Notes under the pieces: generated by a model
The model's input: the letters and a program-made list of their open reading frames with translations, nothing else
Told to the model about the DNA's origin: nothing
Database searches by the model: none
Origin: Paenibacillus spongiae
Lineage (GTDB): Bacteria > Bacillota > Bacilli > Paenibacillales > Paenibacillaceae
Reading direction: 5' to 3'
NCBI RefSeq assembly: GCF_024734895.1
Contig: NZ_CP091430.1
Location: 2,932,501-2,996,500 of the forward strand
DNA: 64,000 nt
Part shown: positions 1-9,189 of the stretch, piece after piece
Layout of the letters: every line of letters begins with the position of its first letter
Position numbering within the stretch: position 1 is the first letter of the stretch
Made by a program: the position numbers and the translations under genes

Positions 1-104
1 CGTAATCAGAATAATTATAGCAGGGAGCTTATAGCATATACAAGTGTTTAAGGCTGTGAAGGTTAAGTTGATGAAGTACTGCTTGTTGAGAGTCTAAAAA
101 ACCG

Positions 105-132
105 TTGACAATCCAAATGACTTTAATATAAT
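105..132 (+). promoter_or_regulatory. Sigma-A-type promoter of the decayed sugar transporter
   Basis: TTGACA (105-110) and TATAAT (127-132) are separated by 16 bp, a near-consensus housekeeping promoter. It points at the lipoprotein remnant that begins near 299, leaving a leader of about 160 bp. An operator-like sequence lies immediately downstream of the -10 box, where a bound repressor would block initiation. Confidence 0.7.
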
Positions 133-141
133 AAAGTCATG

Positions 142-153
142 TGACAACGTCAT
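142..153. promoter_or_regulatory. LacI-type operator-like site 1
   Basis: TGACAACGTCAT at 142-153 is an inverted repeat around a central ACGT-like core. It sits just downstream of the promoter -10 box. LacI/GalR-family repressors typically recognise palindromes with a central CG. A related sequence occurs at 241-254. The assignment is inference from sequence shape and position. Confidence 0.45.
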
Positions 154-240
154 TCATATTAATTCATGAATTTAGTCTCTTAGTTCGATGAAATTTGCTT
201 AATTCATTGGAACTAAGCAGATTTAATATTGAAATAATAA

Positions 241-254
241 TGATAACGTTGTCT
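241..254. promoter_or_regulatory. LacI-type operator-like site 2
   Basis: TGATAACGTTGTCT at 241-254 is a near-palindrome built on AACGTT and closely resembles the site at 142-153. The two centres are about 100 bp apart, a spacing that could allow looping. No LacI-family gene lies inside the window, so the regulator would be upstream of position 1 or elsewhere. Confidence 0.45.
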
Positions 255-298
255 TTGTCATATGTAATTAAAAATCATTTACTGGAGGTCTTTTTTTA

Positions 299-654
299 AA
301 ACATTTTCAACTCAAAAAAGTGTGGGTATTGTTGGCGTTGACTGTATTGTTGATTGTATCCGCTTGCAGCAGTAATGGGGGGGAATCGGCATCGAACAGT
401 GATAACGCACAAAAAACCACTGCTCCAGACAATGAACCAGCACCTACCGAGGCACTGTTGAACCGATGCATATTCCGGAAAATTACACGATAAAGCTGAA
501 TACGCTTGCAACATCCAACCAATTGCCAGATGTAGGTTATTTTATCGAGCAAGATATGCCGCCATGGGTAGAGAACGGGAAAATTGATGGATTTAACTCC
601 TCTTTACAAGGATGGAAAAATAGAAAAAAAGTTGGACCAAATAGCTTTTAATAT
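299..654 (+). pseudogene. 5' remnant of a sugar ABC transporter substrate-binding lipoprotein
   Basis: From about 299 the frame reads KHFQLKKVWVLLALTVLLI, then VSACSSN: a type II signal peptide with lipobox cysteine, followed by a Ser/Asn/Thr-rich linker typical of carbohydrate-binding lipoproteins. The ribosome site GGAGG is at 284-288, but the expected start position reads TTA, so the start codon seems lost. The frame ends at 484. The continuation is in another frame from 466, where NQLPDVGYFIEQDMPPWVE resembles the early region of family 1 sugar-binding proteins. That frame stops at 651. About 80% of the expected protein is missing. Frameshift, early stop and the permease fragment immediately downstream together show this is a dead gene. 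Confidence 0.75.
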
Positions 655-723
655 TAATGGTTCATTCGCTGGAAACAGTGCTTGCAACGAAGTGGTAAGT
701 CTGTTTTACAATAAGGGTATAGC

Positions 724-843
724 TCGGATTGGAATTTGATTATGTCCGCTTCAACAGTGATGATCCTTCCGGTTATTGTTATTTTCGCAATAGGTTAAAA
801 GTATTTTGTTGAAGGAATCAGTTTGACTGGAATAAAAGATTAA
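724..843 (+). pseudogene. 3' remnant of a MalG-type sugar ABC transporter permease
   Basis: The frame 724-843 reads SDWNLIMSASTVMILPVIV, then IFAIG, a stop, and KYFVEGISLTGIKD. This is the characteristic C-terminus of MalG-family permeases (AAST..ILP, Q-K/R-YFVEGI.LTGIKG), with the usual Gln codon replaced by TAA. Everything upstream of it (both permeases apart from this tail, and most of the binding protein) is absent. A large internal deletion therefore seems to have joined the lipoprotein start to the permease end. The tail ends 15 bp before the next gene, so the original operon probably continued into the glycosidase genes. Confidence 0.8.
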
Positions 844-858
844 AGAGGAGGATTCTGA

Positions 859-3800
859 TTGACTGACAACATAGCTGACCATATTCCCAAGGATTCCATC
901 ATTACATTGGAGAACGCGTTTATTTCTATAGCATTATCAAGATCAGGATGTCTTCAATTTATTGAAAACCGCCTTTCAACGGAGATTTATTCGATTGTGG
1001 ATGATCAATTTATCATTAAGACAGATCATGGAATGTTCACTAATAGTAACGGCATCCTCATAGATACACAATACTCATCGGGTGAGGCTTCATTTATTTT
1101 TACCTATCCCCCTTTATTTGAATTGACCTTAGTCTATAAACTTGGAATACATTCGCAATATGTGGAGAGAAATCTTTCCCTTAAAAACCTGCATGCTGGT
1201 CTACACCTGTTTGGGGTTGAGTTAGGCCGGACGACGTTTGAGCAGGGCCCGCAGGAATCGATCAAATACGATACCTTTTGGAATGCACCGACGGTTCAAT
1301 TTTTAAGATGGGAAAAAGGGGGGGTGTTCTCTGGTATAGAAAATCCTTTCTTCGAAGTGAACATAGACGAGGATACCCATATTTTTTCCTTTGAACCATC
1401 ATTAGTTTTAGCAGAGAATGAGGCCTATTGTAGTGAGCCGCAATTTATTGGGGTTTACCGGCGAAGTTTCGACTATATTATGAATCATGATTTCGCCAAT
1501 GCTTCTGAAAACAAGAAGAAATGTTATCCGCGATTTCGCAATCCTTCAGGACATATTCCGATAGATCTAAATGAAATCAAGGCGATGCGGCATTTTGCCT
1601 CAGACTTTTTGGAAGTTAAGAGCGAGCAATTCTTGTTTATTTTATATTGCTATTGGTTTCCTCTTCCGCAATTGCCTGTCAATGAAGAGCAGGAAAATTT
1701 ATACTACAAGGTCATTGATCAGTTTAAAGAGCTTGGCGGTGACATGATTATTTTTACGCCCCTCGCGCAAGCGAAATTGCCAACTGCAAGCCCGGAGAGC
1801 TTTTTCGAGCTTGCCCCGAAGGATTCGGCGGCTGAACGAATCATGAATTACACAAGAGATAAGGGGCTCAAATTTGGCTTCTATATGGGAGTTGCTGCTA
1901 ATAACGCAGCCTTTTGCAACAGTTCGGTAACGACCTATTCTGAACAATATCCAGAATGGAAAAAGATTGATATAGAAGGGAAGCAATCCAAAGAAAATTG
2001 TATGGCTTCTGATGCATATGCGACATGGTTCAGTCAAGTGCAGGACAATACAATTGCCCAATATGATTTATCCAATTGGAGTTGGGATCCTGGACCCGGA
2101 AACGGCTTCTTTTGTTATTCCGATAAGCATGGCCACATCCCCGGTAATGGGGCTTATAAAGGATGGCGCAATGCAATGGCACTGATTGCCGAGTTAAAAA
2201 GCAAACATCCGGATCTCTTTATCCAAGGATTCTATGGAGTTAAAGAATACGGATTGTGGGGATTGAAAGGAACGGACCAGCATGAAGCTTACTGGGAGCA
2301 GCAAGTGGCCTATTTAGCAACTGTTTATCCTGAACTGTCCTCAGAACGGATGAATGCTGATGGGATAAGATTTCAAAGCTGGTGGAATGAGAATTTTCGC
2401 TTCCTTCCGACAGAAACGAATCACGCACTTGTACATCGAATTACTCAGGTTTGTTTAGATGATCCTGAATTAACGAAGGTGTGGGATCACTTTGGCTGGA
2501 AATATGGATTAATGTCCGGGATTGCTGTAGCGGGAAGTGTGACAGCCTGTATACTACCCCATGATTTTGACAATGTTTATGGTCAGGATTTCAAGTCCTT
2601 CTATCATAAATGGTTGAAATGGGCACGGGATCATTATTCTTACGTTCCTTACCAGATCGCTTTCGGTCAACAAGTGGAGATAGGCGGAATTGATGGATAT
2701 GCGAGAATAAAGGGAGATCATGGATTTATATTTCTTTGTAACCCAGCGCCAAGAAGAACGACAACTAAGATTGTATTAGATGAAGCAATCGGATTTAAAG
2801 GAACTGGGCAATATGTTTTGAAGGAGCTATATCCGGCCTCAAATGTTTATTTTTACGATGACAATGCAGATAAAGGGATTTATTCACTAGGGGACTCAAT
2901 TACAATCACCGTTCCTTCGTTTGAGGTAGTGCTATATGAGTTGATCATTTTGGACGATTTGGAATTGCCTCTACTATTTAATGTTTCAGGAGAAATTAGA
3001 TTAAATAATGGGACAATGGCGATTTCAGGCGTGAAAGGCATAGCGGGAAGTCAAACAAAGCTTAGCGTTTTGCCCGGAAGTGTTCCTTTAGAAGTAAGCG
3101 TAAACGATAACAAAGCATTCTTTCTGGAAATAGGCGACTATTTACATCTTCCTATTCGATTTGAGGGCCAACGCCTAGCGAGAGAGTTGGATCAATGGTG
3201 TCTACCGGATGGAGTGCGGTTTGAATTCCCTAATCATCAAAGTATGGAACACTTGCAAATTTGCCATTCCTTTTACGCAGACCCAGCGATCCAAGTGTTA
3301 TTAGAGCAAGGGGAGTTGAAGAATCAGAATGAAGCCGAACATTTGGTGGAAAAATGGATTGATTCGGGCTTTCCTGATTCATTCGCCTGGGCTTTTCCAA
3401 ATAAGCTGATTTTAGTTATTCCTTTCACGGATGGGGAAGCGGTGCAAGAGGTCGGCCTGCAGATAAATGATAAACCCATTAAGGTCGAATGTTATACAAC
3501 AGGGGGCAAGAATGCAATAGGCTTTGTGAACAATAAAGTCATCTATTATGTAGATATAACCGAAAGGGTCATCTGGGGTGAAGAAAATAAACTGGAGTTG
3601 ATTCTGAGCCAGCTTGAAGAGAATCAATTTCTAGGTCCTTACTTGGAATACCCGCCTTCACCAGTCATTGAGGAGATTAGCATAGACCATTCGATCCAAG
3701 TTGATGATGGGGTAATCTATACAAGGCCAGTGATAGCTACTAATTCGAACGCTGACATGGCGATGACAAATCATCGGTCGATTCAAGTTGTTAGCGCATG

Positions 3801-4092
3801 GATAACGCCGGAGTACTTAAGCGAGAATAGTGATTATTGCTACTATGCCACAGTAAATATCCCATTCTCTAATGTAGAAGGGGTATATGTATCTACTATG
3901 GTTGGGGGAGGAGTCTACAAAGACCATCGAATGACTTTTAATCGAGAAACAGAAATTTGGAGTCTGCAATTAACTATACATACCAGGGTTTCTATCATTC
4001 TAGATTGTAAAGAAGCTTTTATATGGGTTGTTGACAAACACGGTGGAATAAGTGAATCGCGGAAGGTAAAACACAATTGGCTATTAACATGA
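859..4092 (+). CDS. Large glycosidase-like protein, possible clan GH-D (alpha-galactosidase-like) fold
   Basis: This is a 1,077-codon protein with TTG start and AGAGGAGG ribosome site 7 bp upstream. No signal peptide is visible, so it is probably cytoplasmic. Residues ~1-250 look like a beta-rich N-terminal domain and ~260-570 like a TIM barrel. Barrel-type strands include GGDMIIFTPLAQ, GLKFGFYMGV and IAQYDLSNWSWDPG, the last being the most plausible nucleophile segment because clan GH-D enzymes carry their Asp in such a strand. KHPDLFIQGFYG follows. The remaining ~500 residues look like several beta-domains. It lies between the transporter tail and a GH32 gene, which supports glycan breakdown. 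The substrate is not known, the family assignment is weak, and another barrel family is possible. Confidence 0.5.
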   Translation: MTDNIADHIPKDSIITLENAFISIALSRSGCLQFIENRLSTEIYSIVDDQFIIKTDHGMFTNSNGILIDTQYSSGEASFIFTYPPLFELTLVYKLGIHSQYVERNLSLKNLHAGLHLFGVELGRTTFEQGPQESIKYDTFWNAPTVQFLRWEKGGVFSGIENPFFEVNIDEDTHIFSFEPSLVLAENEAYCSEPQFIGVYRRSFDYIMNHDFANASENKKKCYPRFRNPSGHIPIDLNEIKAMRHFASDFLEVKSEQFLFILYCYWFPLPQLPVNEEQENLYYKVIDQFKELGGDMIIFTPLAQAKLPTASPESFFELAPKDSAAERIMNYTRDKGLKFGFYMGVAANNAAFCNSSVTTYSEQYPEWKKIDIEGKQSKENCMASDAYATWFSQVQDNTIAQYDLSNWSWDPGPGNGFFCYSDKHGHIPGNGAYKGWRNAMALIAELKSKHPDLFIQGFYGVKEYGLWGLKGTDQHEAYWEQQVAYLATVYPELSSERMNADGIRFQSWWNENFRFLPTETNHALVHRITQVCLDDPELTKVWDHFGWKYGLMSGIAVAGSVTACILPHDFDNVYGQDFKSFYHKWLKWARDHYSYVPYQIAFGQQVEIGGIDGYARIKGDHGFIFLCNPAPRRTTTKIVLDEAIGFKGTGQYVLKELYPASNVYFYDDNADKGIYSLGDSITITVPSFEVVLYELIILDDLELPLLFNVSGEIRLNNGTMAISGVKGIAGSQTKLSVLPGSVPLEVSVNDNKAFFLEIGDYLHLPIRFEGQRLARELDQWCLPDGVRFEFPNHQSMEHLQICHSFYADPAIQVLLEQGELKNQNEAEHLVEKWIDSGFPDSFAWAFPNKLILVIPFTDGEAVQEVGLQINDKPIKVECYTTGGKNAIGFVNNKVIYYVDITERVIWGEENKLELILSQLEENQFLGPYLEYPPSPVIEEISIDHSIQVDDGVIYTRPVIATNSNADMAMTNHRSIQVVSAWITPEYLSENSDYCYYATVNIPFSNVEGVYVSTMVGGGVYKDHRMTFNRETEIWSLQLTIHTRVSIILDCKEAFIWVVDKHGGISESRKVKHNWLLT

Positions 4093-4143
4093 TTTCATCG
4101 GATTGGACATTTTCGGAGATTGTAATTTGAGGGAGAGATAAAT

Positions 4144-5703
4144 ATGGTAAATATTGGTAATATGTCAGATTCCATTCAGACAACAAGAGAATTTAGAATG
4201 AAGCTGCTTAATGATCGGTATCGTCCATCTTATCACTTCGCCATACCTGAAGATCTGGGTTTACCTGGCGATCCAAACGGTGCTTTTTATGCAAATGGAA
4301 GATATCATCTTATGTATCTCTATGACAACAGGAGCGACGGATTTCGTTGGGGGCATATATCGAGTCTTGATCTGATACACTGGCGACATCATCCTGATGC
4401 AATAATCCCAGGCGGAGGGGATGGAGGCTGCTTTAGTGGAGGCGCTTTTGTGGATGATGATAATACGGTATATCTCACCTATTGGGGGCTGCCTGTTAAA
4501 GATGAAGGTATGAGCGGTTCAGGTATATGTATTGCCAAGAGTTCAGACAGGCATTATGAAAAATGGGAAAAGTTCGATTCTCCTGTATTACAGTGCAATG
4601 AGGATGGCATACACGAAACTGTTGATAGTAAAGGGGAAAAGCTGTATTTAGGCTGTGCGGATCCGAGTAATATTTGGAAAAAAGATGGCGTTTATTATAT
4701 GCAGACAGGAAATCTTTGTGTATTGAATAAATACGGTAGAGACGAGACTTCTTCTCCTAAAATGAAAGGAGATTGGGTCGATCTATTCCAATCAAAGGAT
4801 TTAAAAAAGTGGGATTATGTAGATAGATTCTATCAAAGAGATATGTCGAATAAATGGACGGATGAAAGTGAAGATGATATGTGTCCAAGTTTCCTTCCGC
4901 TTCCCGTCTCTAGACAAGGAGGGAGTGAAAGTGGAAAACACCTGCAGCTCTTTATATCACATAATAAAGGCTGCCAATATTATATTGGCTCATATACGGA
5001 AGATGAACTTTTACTTGAAACGCATGGACGTATGTCATGGGTGGATAATACTTTCTTTGCTCCAGAAGCATTGATCGATGATAAAGGTCGACAGATCATG
5101 TGGGCATGGCTACTAGATAATCCAGCTGATGAATTGCAAAACGGATGGTCTGGTGTATTTGGTTTGCCAAGAACATTATGGTTAGGAGAAGATAACACCC
5201 TTCGGATGGCACCCGTCGATGAACTTAAAACGCTGAGATACAATGAAAAAAGGTTTTCTTCCATGAGAATCAATGATGGGGATAGGGTGGAACTTTCTGG
5301 GATAAATGGTGAATCTTCTGAAATAAAGCTTGTAATAACGCCTGGATCAGCCAAGAAAATGGGATTGAAAGTACGAGCTTCTGCGGATGAAGAAGAAGAA
5401 ACGTTGCTCTACTATGATACAGAATCAAACCAACTTGTGTTTGATTCAACAAAAAGTGGAGTTATGGGGAGAATGGTCAGTGAAGCGGCCCCATTTAAAT
5501 TGAATGCGTTTGAAAAACTCGAATTAACTATTTTTATTGATAAATCAGTAATCGAAGTATTTGCAAATGATCGTCAGGCCATAACGAGACGAGTTTACCC
5601 GGTTAGGCTGGAAAGTACAGGTGTTTACCTCTTTAGTGAAGGCGGCGATGCAGCATTCGATACAATTCAAGTTTGGGAAATGATGCCTTCAAATCCTTAT
5701 TAA
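4144..5703 (+). CDS. Glycoside hydrolase family 32 protein (fructan/sucrose hydrolase type)
   Basis: This 519-residue protein has an ATG start behind GAGGGAGA. GH32 enzymes hydrolyse beta-fructosides with a five-bladed propeller plus a C-terminal beta-sandwich. Visible motifs are GDPNGAFYANGRYHLMY (nucleophile Asp in the NDPNG box), CADPSNIW (the RDP box with Arg replaced by Ala), DDMCPSFLPL (the EC box, with Met where the acid/base Glu normally precedes Cys), and a C-terminal module ending KSVIEVFANDRQAITRRVYP. There is no signal peptide. It follows the 859-4092 gene by 51 bp, probably in one transcript. The altered acid/base box makes activity or specificity uncertain, though nearby acidic residues (SEDD) might substitute. 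Confidence 0.85.
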   Translation: MVNIGNMSDSIQTTREFRMKLLNDRYRPSYHFAIPEDLGLPGDPNGAFYANGRYHLMYLYDNRSDGFRWGHISSLDLIHWRHHPDAIIPGGGDGGCFSGGAFVDDDNTVYLTYWGLPVKDEGMSGSGICIAKSSDRHYEKWEKFDSPVLQCNEDGIHETVDSKGEKLYLGCADPSNIWKKDGVYYMQTGNLCVLNKYGRDETSSPKMKGDWVDLFQSKDLKKWDYVDRFYQRDMSNKWTDESEDDMCPSFLPLPVSRQGGSESGKHLQLFISHNKGCQYYIGSYTEDELLLETHGRMSWVDNTFFAPEALIDDKGRQIMWAWLLDNPADELQNGWSGVFGLPRTLWLGEDNTLRMAPVDELKTLRYNEKRFSSMRINDGDRVELSGINGESSEIKLVITPGSAKKMGLKVRASADEEEETLLYYDTESNQLVFDSTKSGVMGRMVSEAAPFKLNAFEKLELTIFIDKSVIEVFANDRQAITRRVYPVRLESTGVYLFSEGGDAAFDTIQVWEMMPSNPY

Positions 5704-5713
5704 ACATAGTAAC

Positions 5714-5798
5714 TTGACAAGGGTCGGCCGCTCCGGCTGTTCTATATACTTATGTGGAACAGCTTGCTCCCTTGCCAATTGCCGTTTTTTCTAACGGC
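5714..5798. repeat. Two stem-loops after the GH32 gene
   Basis: TTGACAAGGG (5714-5723) pairs with CCCTTGCCAA (5769-5778). Inside it, GCTGTTC pairs with GAACAGC, giving a long interrupted hairpin. A second hairpin, GCCGTT/AACGGC, occupies 5781-5798. Neither ends in a clean U-tract, so terminator function is only possible. Confidence 0.4.
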
Positions 5799-5910
5799 TC
5801 AGAATTTGTTTTTGCTAAAGAAAGGGCGCCCATGATTCGAAATGAGCTGCTTTCTTAAAGGTTAGACCTCATTTTAATATGCTGATTGATATTGATTGGG
5901 AGGAATTTTA

Positions 5911-6804
5911 ATTGCTGGTACAAAGATTAATATTCAAAACCGCGCCCCTCTGAAGAAGACGCCTTTTAATGAGCTCCCGCTCGGTGCGATTCAACCTGCA
6001 GGTTGGCTGCGCGACCAGCTGGAAATCCAAGCACAGGGACTAACCGGAAAACTTCATGATCATTGGGAGGATGTCGGACCGAACAGCGGCTGGCTGGGAG
6101 GCACAGGAGAGAATTGGGAACGCGGACCGTATTATCTGGACGGATTGCTTCCTCTGGCGTATCTGCTGGGAGATCAGGCTTTGATTGAAAAAGTGCAGCC
6201 GTGGGTTGAATGGACTCTGAACAGTCAACGGGAGGACGGATGGTTCGGTCCCGAGAGCAACAAGGATTGGTGGCCCCGGATGGTCATGCTAAAGGTGCTA
6301 ATCCAATATCAGGAAGCAACCGGTGATGAGCGAGTTATACCCTTCTTGACCAGGTACTTCATCTACCAGTTTGCATATCTATCGGAGCGACCGCTTACCA
6401 GTTGGGGAGAATCCCGCGGAGGGGAAAATATCCTCTGCGTTCAATGGCTTTATAATCGTACAGGTGATGAATTTTTGTTGGAATTGACGGATTTAATCCA
6501 TCGGCAAACTTTGGACTGGACCGGTTTGTTCACGGATTTTCCATTCTGGCGTTATCAGACCCAGTTCGATCACCGCAATCACATGGTCAATGTTGCGATG
6601 GGTATCAAAGATCCTGCTTTGTATTATTTGCGGTCAGGGGAAGCGATCCACCGGGATGCGGCCGCAAAAGGAATTCGCAGCCTGACGTTCAGTCGGGATG
6701 GTAAAGTGAAGCGAATCACCAGCTCTAAGGAGGATAACTACATCTATGAAGGACTTTCATTTCCTCCTTTGCGTTCCGAAGCCATTTTAAGACCGAATCC
6801 ATAG
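5911..6804 (+). pseudogene. Truncated GH127-family (DUF1680) beta-L-arabinofuranosidase
   Basis: The ~290 residues read like the N-terminal part of GH127 enzymes: FNELPLGAIQPAGWL, GGTGENWERGPYYLDGL, LNSQREDGWFGP. These are followed by the helical (alpha/alpha)6 region. Family members are usually about 600-650 residues, so roughly the C-terminal half is missing. After about residue 265 (HRDAAAKG) the sequence becomes unrelated and stops at 6804. The ribosome site GGGAGGA (5898-5904) is correctly spaced for position 5911, but that codon is ATT. The only canonical start, TTG at 5896, overlaps the ribosome site. A mutated start plus a lost C-terminus argues for a pseudogene. Confidence 0.75.
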
Positions 6805-6847
6805 AAGAGATGGACAAGAGAATGATTGAAACTAAGAAAAAGAGCAA

Positions 6848-6875
6848 GAGCCTCCAAATTTCGGAGGCTCTTTTT
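6848..6875 (+). terminator. Rho-independent terminator
   Basis: GAGCCTCC (6848-6855) pairs with GGAGGCTC (6863-6870) and is followed by TTTTT. It lies 43 bp after the GH127 remnant. Confidence 0.85.
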
Positions 6876-7011
6876 GTAGTCTTGTCTCCGAAGTCCTTTG
6901 CCGCTAATTCGAAGTTGCCGCTAGTATATAACGGTTCACCTAACGCGTATCTAAACAAGGCCACTCTTATCAATGACTTTATTCAACTGACGTAGGAACG
7001 ATAGTTCAATT

Positions 7012-7037
7012 AACCGCCTTTTTCAGAAGGCGGTTTT
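7012..7037 (+). terminator. Rho-independent terminator
   Basis: AACCGCC (7012-7018) pairs with GGCGGTT and is followed by a short T-run. It is a second terminator about 140 bp after the first, with no gene between them. Confidence 0.7.
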
Positions 7038-7491
7038 CTATTGGTTGAAAATCAACATTAAGATTTAACATAGCCTTACGAAAAGAGCCTGTTTCATACA
7101 TACGGCTTAAACGAAGTGGTGCATGAAGCGATGCATCGCTTTTTTGCTTCGAACCACCGCTTGGCAGGGAGAAGACTAGGCTCTTGAAGCTTGCGGAAGC
7201 TGCATCTCTATAGTCCCGTACTCACGCGACTGCGAGGGCTCGTCTCAACGGTATGGACATGCTCGATGGCTTCAATAACATAGCAAAGGTATGGCCAAAT
7301 GTATGATTCGTACTTCAGGGGAATTGTAGGTAGGAAATCTCGCTATTCCTGTATTTCTTAACGGGTCGGGTCATAAATGAATCGACGGATAAATATGAAT
7401 TGACTGATACATTCCATACGTTATTAACGCGAACAATCGGATGACGAACGCCAGCATACGGAATCGACTAATGACTGGGAGATGATGGACG
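7038..7491. other. Intergenic stretch before the beta-helix gene
   Basis: No convincing gene is seen. The perfect 16-bp palindrome AAGCGATGCATCGCTT (7126-7141) is followed by TTTT. It is enclosed by GTGGT/ACCAC arms, forming a compound hairpin that may act as another terminator or a small repeat. No clear promoter was identified for the next gene. Confidence 0.4.
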
Positions 7492-8943
7492 ATGGAGGAT
7501 CAACGCGGACCGGAGGGACAGCGACAGAAGCAAGGACAAGGGCAAGGGCTGGAGCATAGACACCATCATAAGTCAGTGGATAACGGGGCAACGAACGACG
7601 GGGATGGCAGGATCAGCAGAAGACAGCTGTTGAAAACAATGGGAACCGCGGGCATCGCGGGGATCGGGATGTACGCCGCGGGCTCGGCGGGTTGGCCGAA
7701 GACCGCCGCAGCTGCAACGAGCGTCAATTCGTATTACGACGTTATGGACTATGGTGCTGCCGGCAACGGAATGACAGATGACAGAGCCGCGATACAATCT
7801 GCCATCAATGCGGCGCAAAGCGCGGGTGGGGGAGTCGTCTTCCTGCCGAAAGGAACGTATGCGGTCAGCGGCACCTTGACTATTACTGGACACAATGTCG
7901 GCTTGGCAGGCGTCGGCGGGTCAAGTGTTATTCAATGTACTTTTGCAGCGGGCAATATTATCTATTTCGGAGGGACGTCAACCAATACAGGGACGATTAA
8001 CAACTTCTTCAAGGATTTTACCATCACCTCTAATGTGAAGAAAACCTCGGGTGCAGCTATATTCGGCGAGCATGCGCAGCGCAGCGTGATCGAAGGCGTT
8101 AAGGCGGACGATCCGGGGATGACCGGCTTTAATCTATATGACGGATTCTACTTCCGATACTTCGATAATTGTCTCGTTTCCAATGTGCAAGTATTTTGCT
8201 CTCACAGCGGGATCACCGCAAACGGAAAAACCGATCAAACCTGGGGGGCTAATCTGTGGATTACGAACGGCTCGCGAATCAATACCAATGTAACGGCCGG
8301 CAGTGTCGGCCTGTATTTTGGCGGGAGCTGCGGCGGAATTGTCATTGAATCGACAGATGTCATCCTTTGCGAGACGAATGCCTTGATCGATACGACGCTG
8401 TCAGGCGTACTCAACCGCGAAATATTTTTCAATGAATGCTTCATTGACAGTGCCGGGAAGCATGGCGTTCATGTCAAATCGAACGGTGTTGCGCTGCTGC
8501 ATTTTAACAATACGTGGCTTGCTTCCAGCGGCACAACAGCCTCCGGCGGGTACCCGAACGGGAACAATCTTCACTATGAGAACACCTCGGCAGGCTTGAA
8601 CGATATTATGATGAGCGGCTGCCGCGTCTTCAACGCATTCGGATCGGGTGTATATTCCAAGGGAGGCAAATGGACCATCACAGGAAGCAGCTTCCATAAT
8701 AATGGCAGGGGAGCAAGCGGCGGACACGGGATTATACTGACCGATTCAACGGTGCAGGGAGCCAATATTTCGAATAATACGATTTCATTGAACGGCAATT
8801 CCACCCTGGGCCAAGGGATTCGAATCCATACCGGGGTTAACCACTACATCCTCACAGGAAATCTCGTCAGAGGCAACCCGACCGCTCAAATATCGGACGG
8901 CGGATCGTCGAATAAGGTCGTTGCCAATAATTTAACAACGTAG
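7492..8943 (+). CDS. Tat-exported right-handed beta-helix protein, pectate-lyase-3 superfamily
   Basis: This 483-residue protein starts with a hydrophilic Gln/His-rich stretch. SRRQLLKTMGTAGIAGIGMY follows, a twin-arginine signal with hydrophobic core, and then an Ala-rich cleavage region near residue 75. The mature part opens with VMDYGAAGNGMTDDRAAIQ and GGGVVFLPKGTY, the hallmark of the Pectate_lyase_3/GH55-like beta-helix. Repeating Asn/Gly-rich rungs continue to the end. Such proteins are polysaccharide lyases, glycosidases or phage-type depolymerases. Tat export suggests folding before secretion. It appears monocistronic. The substrate cannot be read from the sequence, and the exact start is uncertain because the ribosome site is weak. 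Confidence 0.8.
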   Translation: MEDQRGPEGQRQKQGQGQGLEHRHHHKSVDNGATNDGDGRISRRQLLKTMGTAGIAGIGMYAAGSAGWPKTAAAATSVNSYYDVMDYGAAGNGMTDDRAAIQSAINAAQSAGGGVVFLPKGTYAVSGTLTITGHNVGLAGVGGSSVIQCTFAAGNIIYFGGTSTNTGTINNFFKDFTITSNVKKTSGAAIFGEHAQRSVIEGVKADDPGMTGFNLYDGFYFRYFDNCLVSNVQVFCSHSGITANGKTDQTWGANLWITNGSRINTNVTAGSVGLYFGGSCGGIVIESTDVILCETNALIDTTLSGVLNREIFFNECFIDSAGKHGVHVKSNGVALLHFNNTWLASSGTTASGGYPNGNNLHYENTSAGLNDIMMSGCRVFNAFGSGVYSKGGKWTITGSSFHNNGRGASGGHGIILTDSTVQGANISNNTISLNGNSTLGQGIRIHTGVNHYILTGNLVRGNPTAQISDGGSSNKVVANNLTT

Positions 8944-9189
8944 CATAGAACATAATACTTCACGCGATCATATGGACTGTCCAATTACCAGTGTGTGCGG
9001 CGAACGAAGTCGTACATTCGCGATCCGTCAGATTAAAATCGTCGCTACAGGGGGTTCGTGTTTACACTCATCGGTTAGCCATAAAGCGGCGGTGCGGGCG
9101 TTTCCCTATCGCATCGGCAGACGGGTGACGGGTAACGGTTGGCGTAGCAGGCGCTCCCCTGATCGGATATGGTTATGGCATTGTAATCA

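Noticed and set aside
6725-6995. Small genes on either strand around the terminator at 6848
   Set aside because: Both frames run through the terminator hairpin and the end of the GH127 remnant; they lack ribosome sites and are better explained as intergenic sequence.
7126-7146. Insertion-sequence end or MITE at the AAGCGATGCATCGCTT palindrome
   Set aside because: Only one copy is visible, no target duplication or transposase is nearby; a terminator-like hairpin is the simpler reading.
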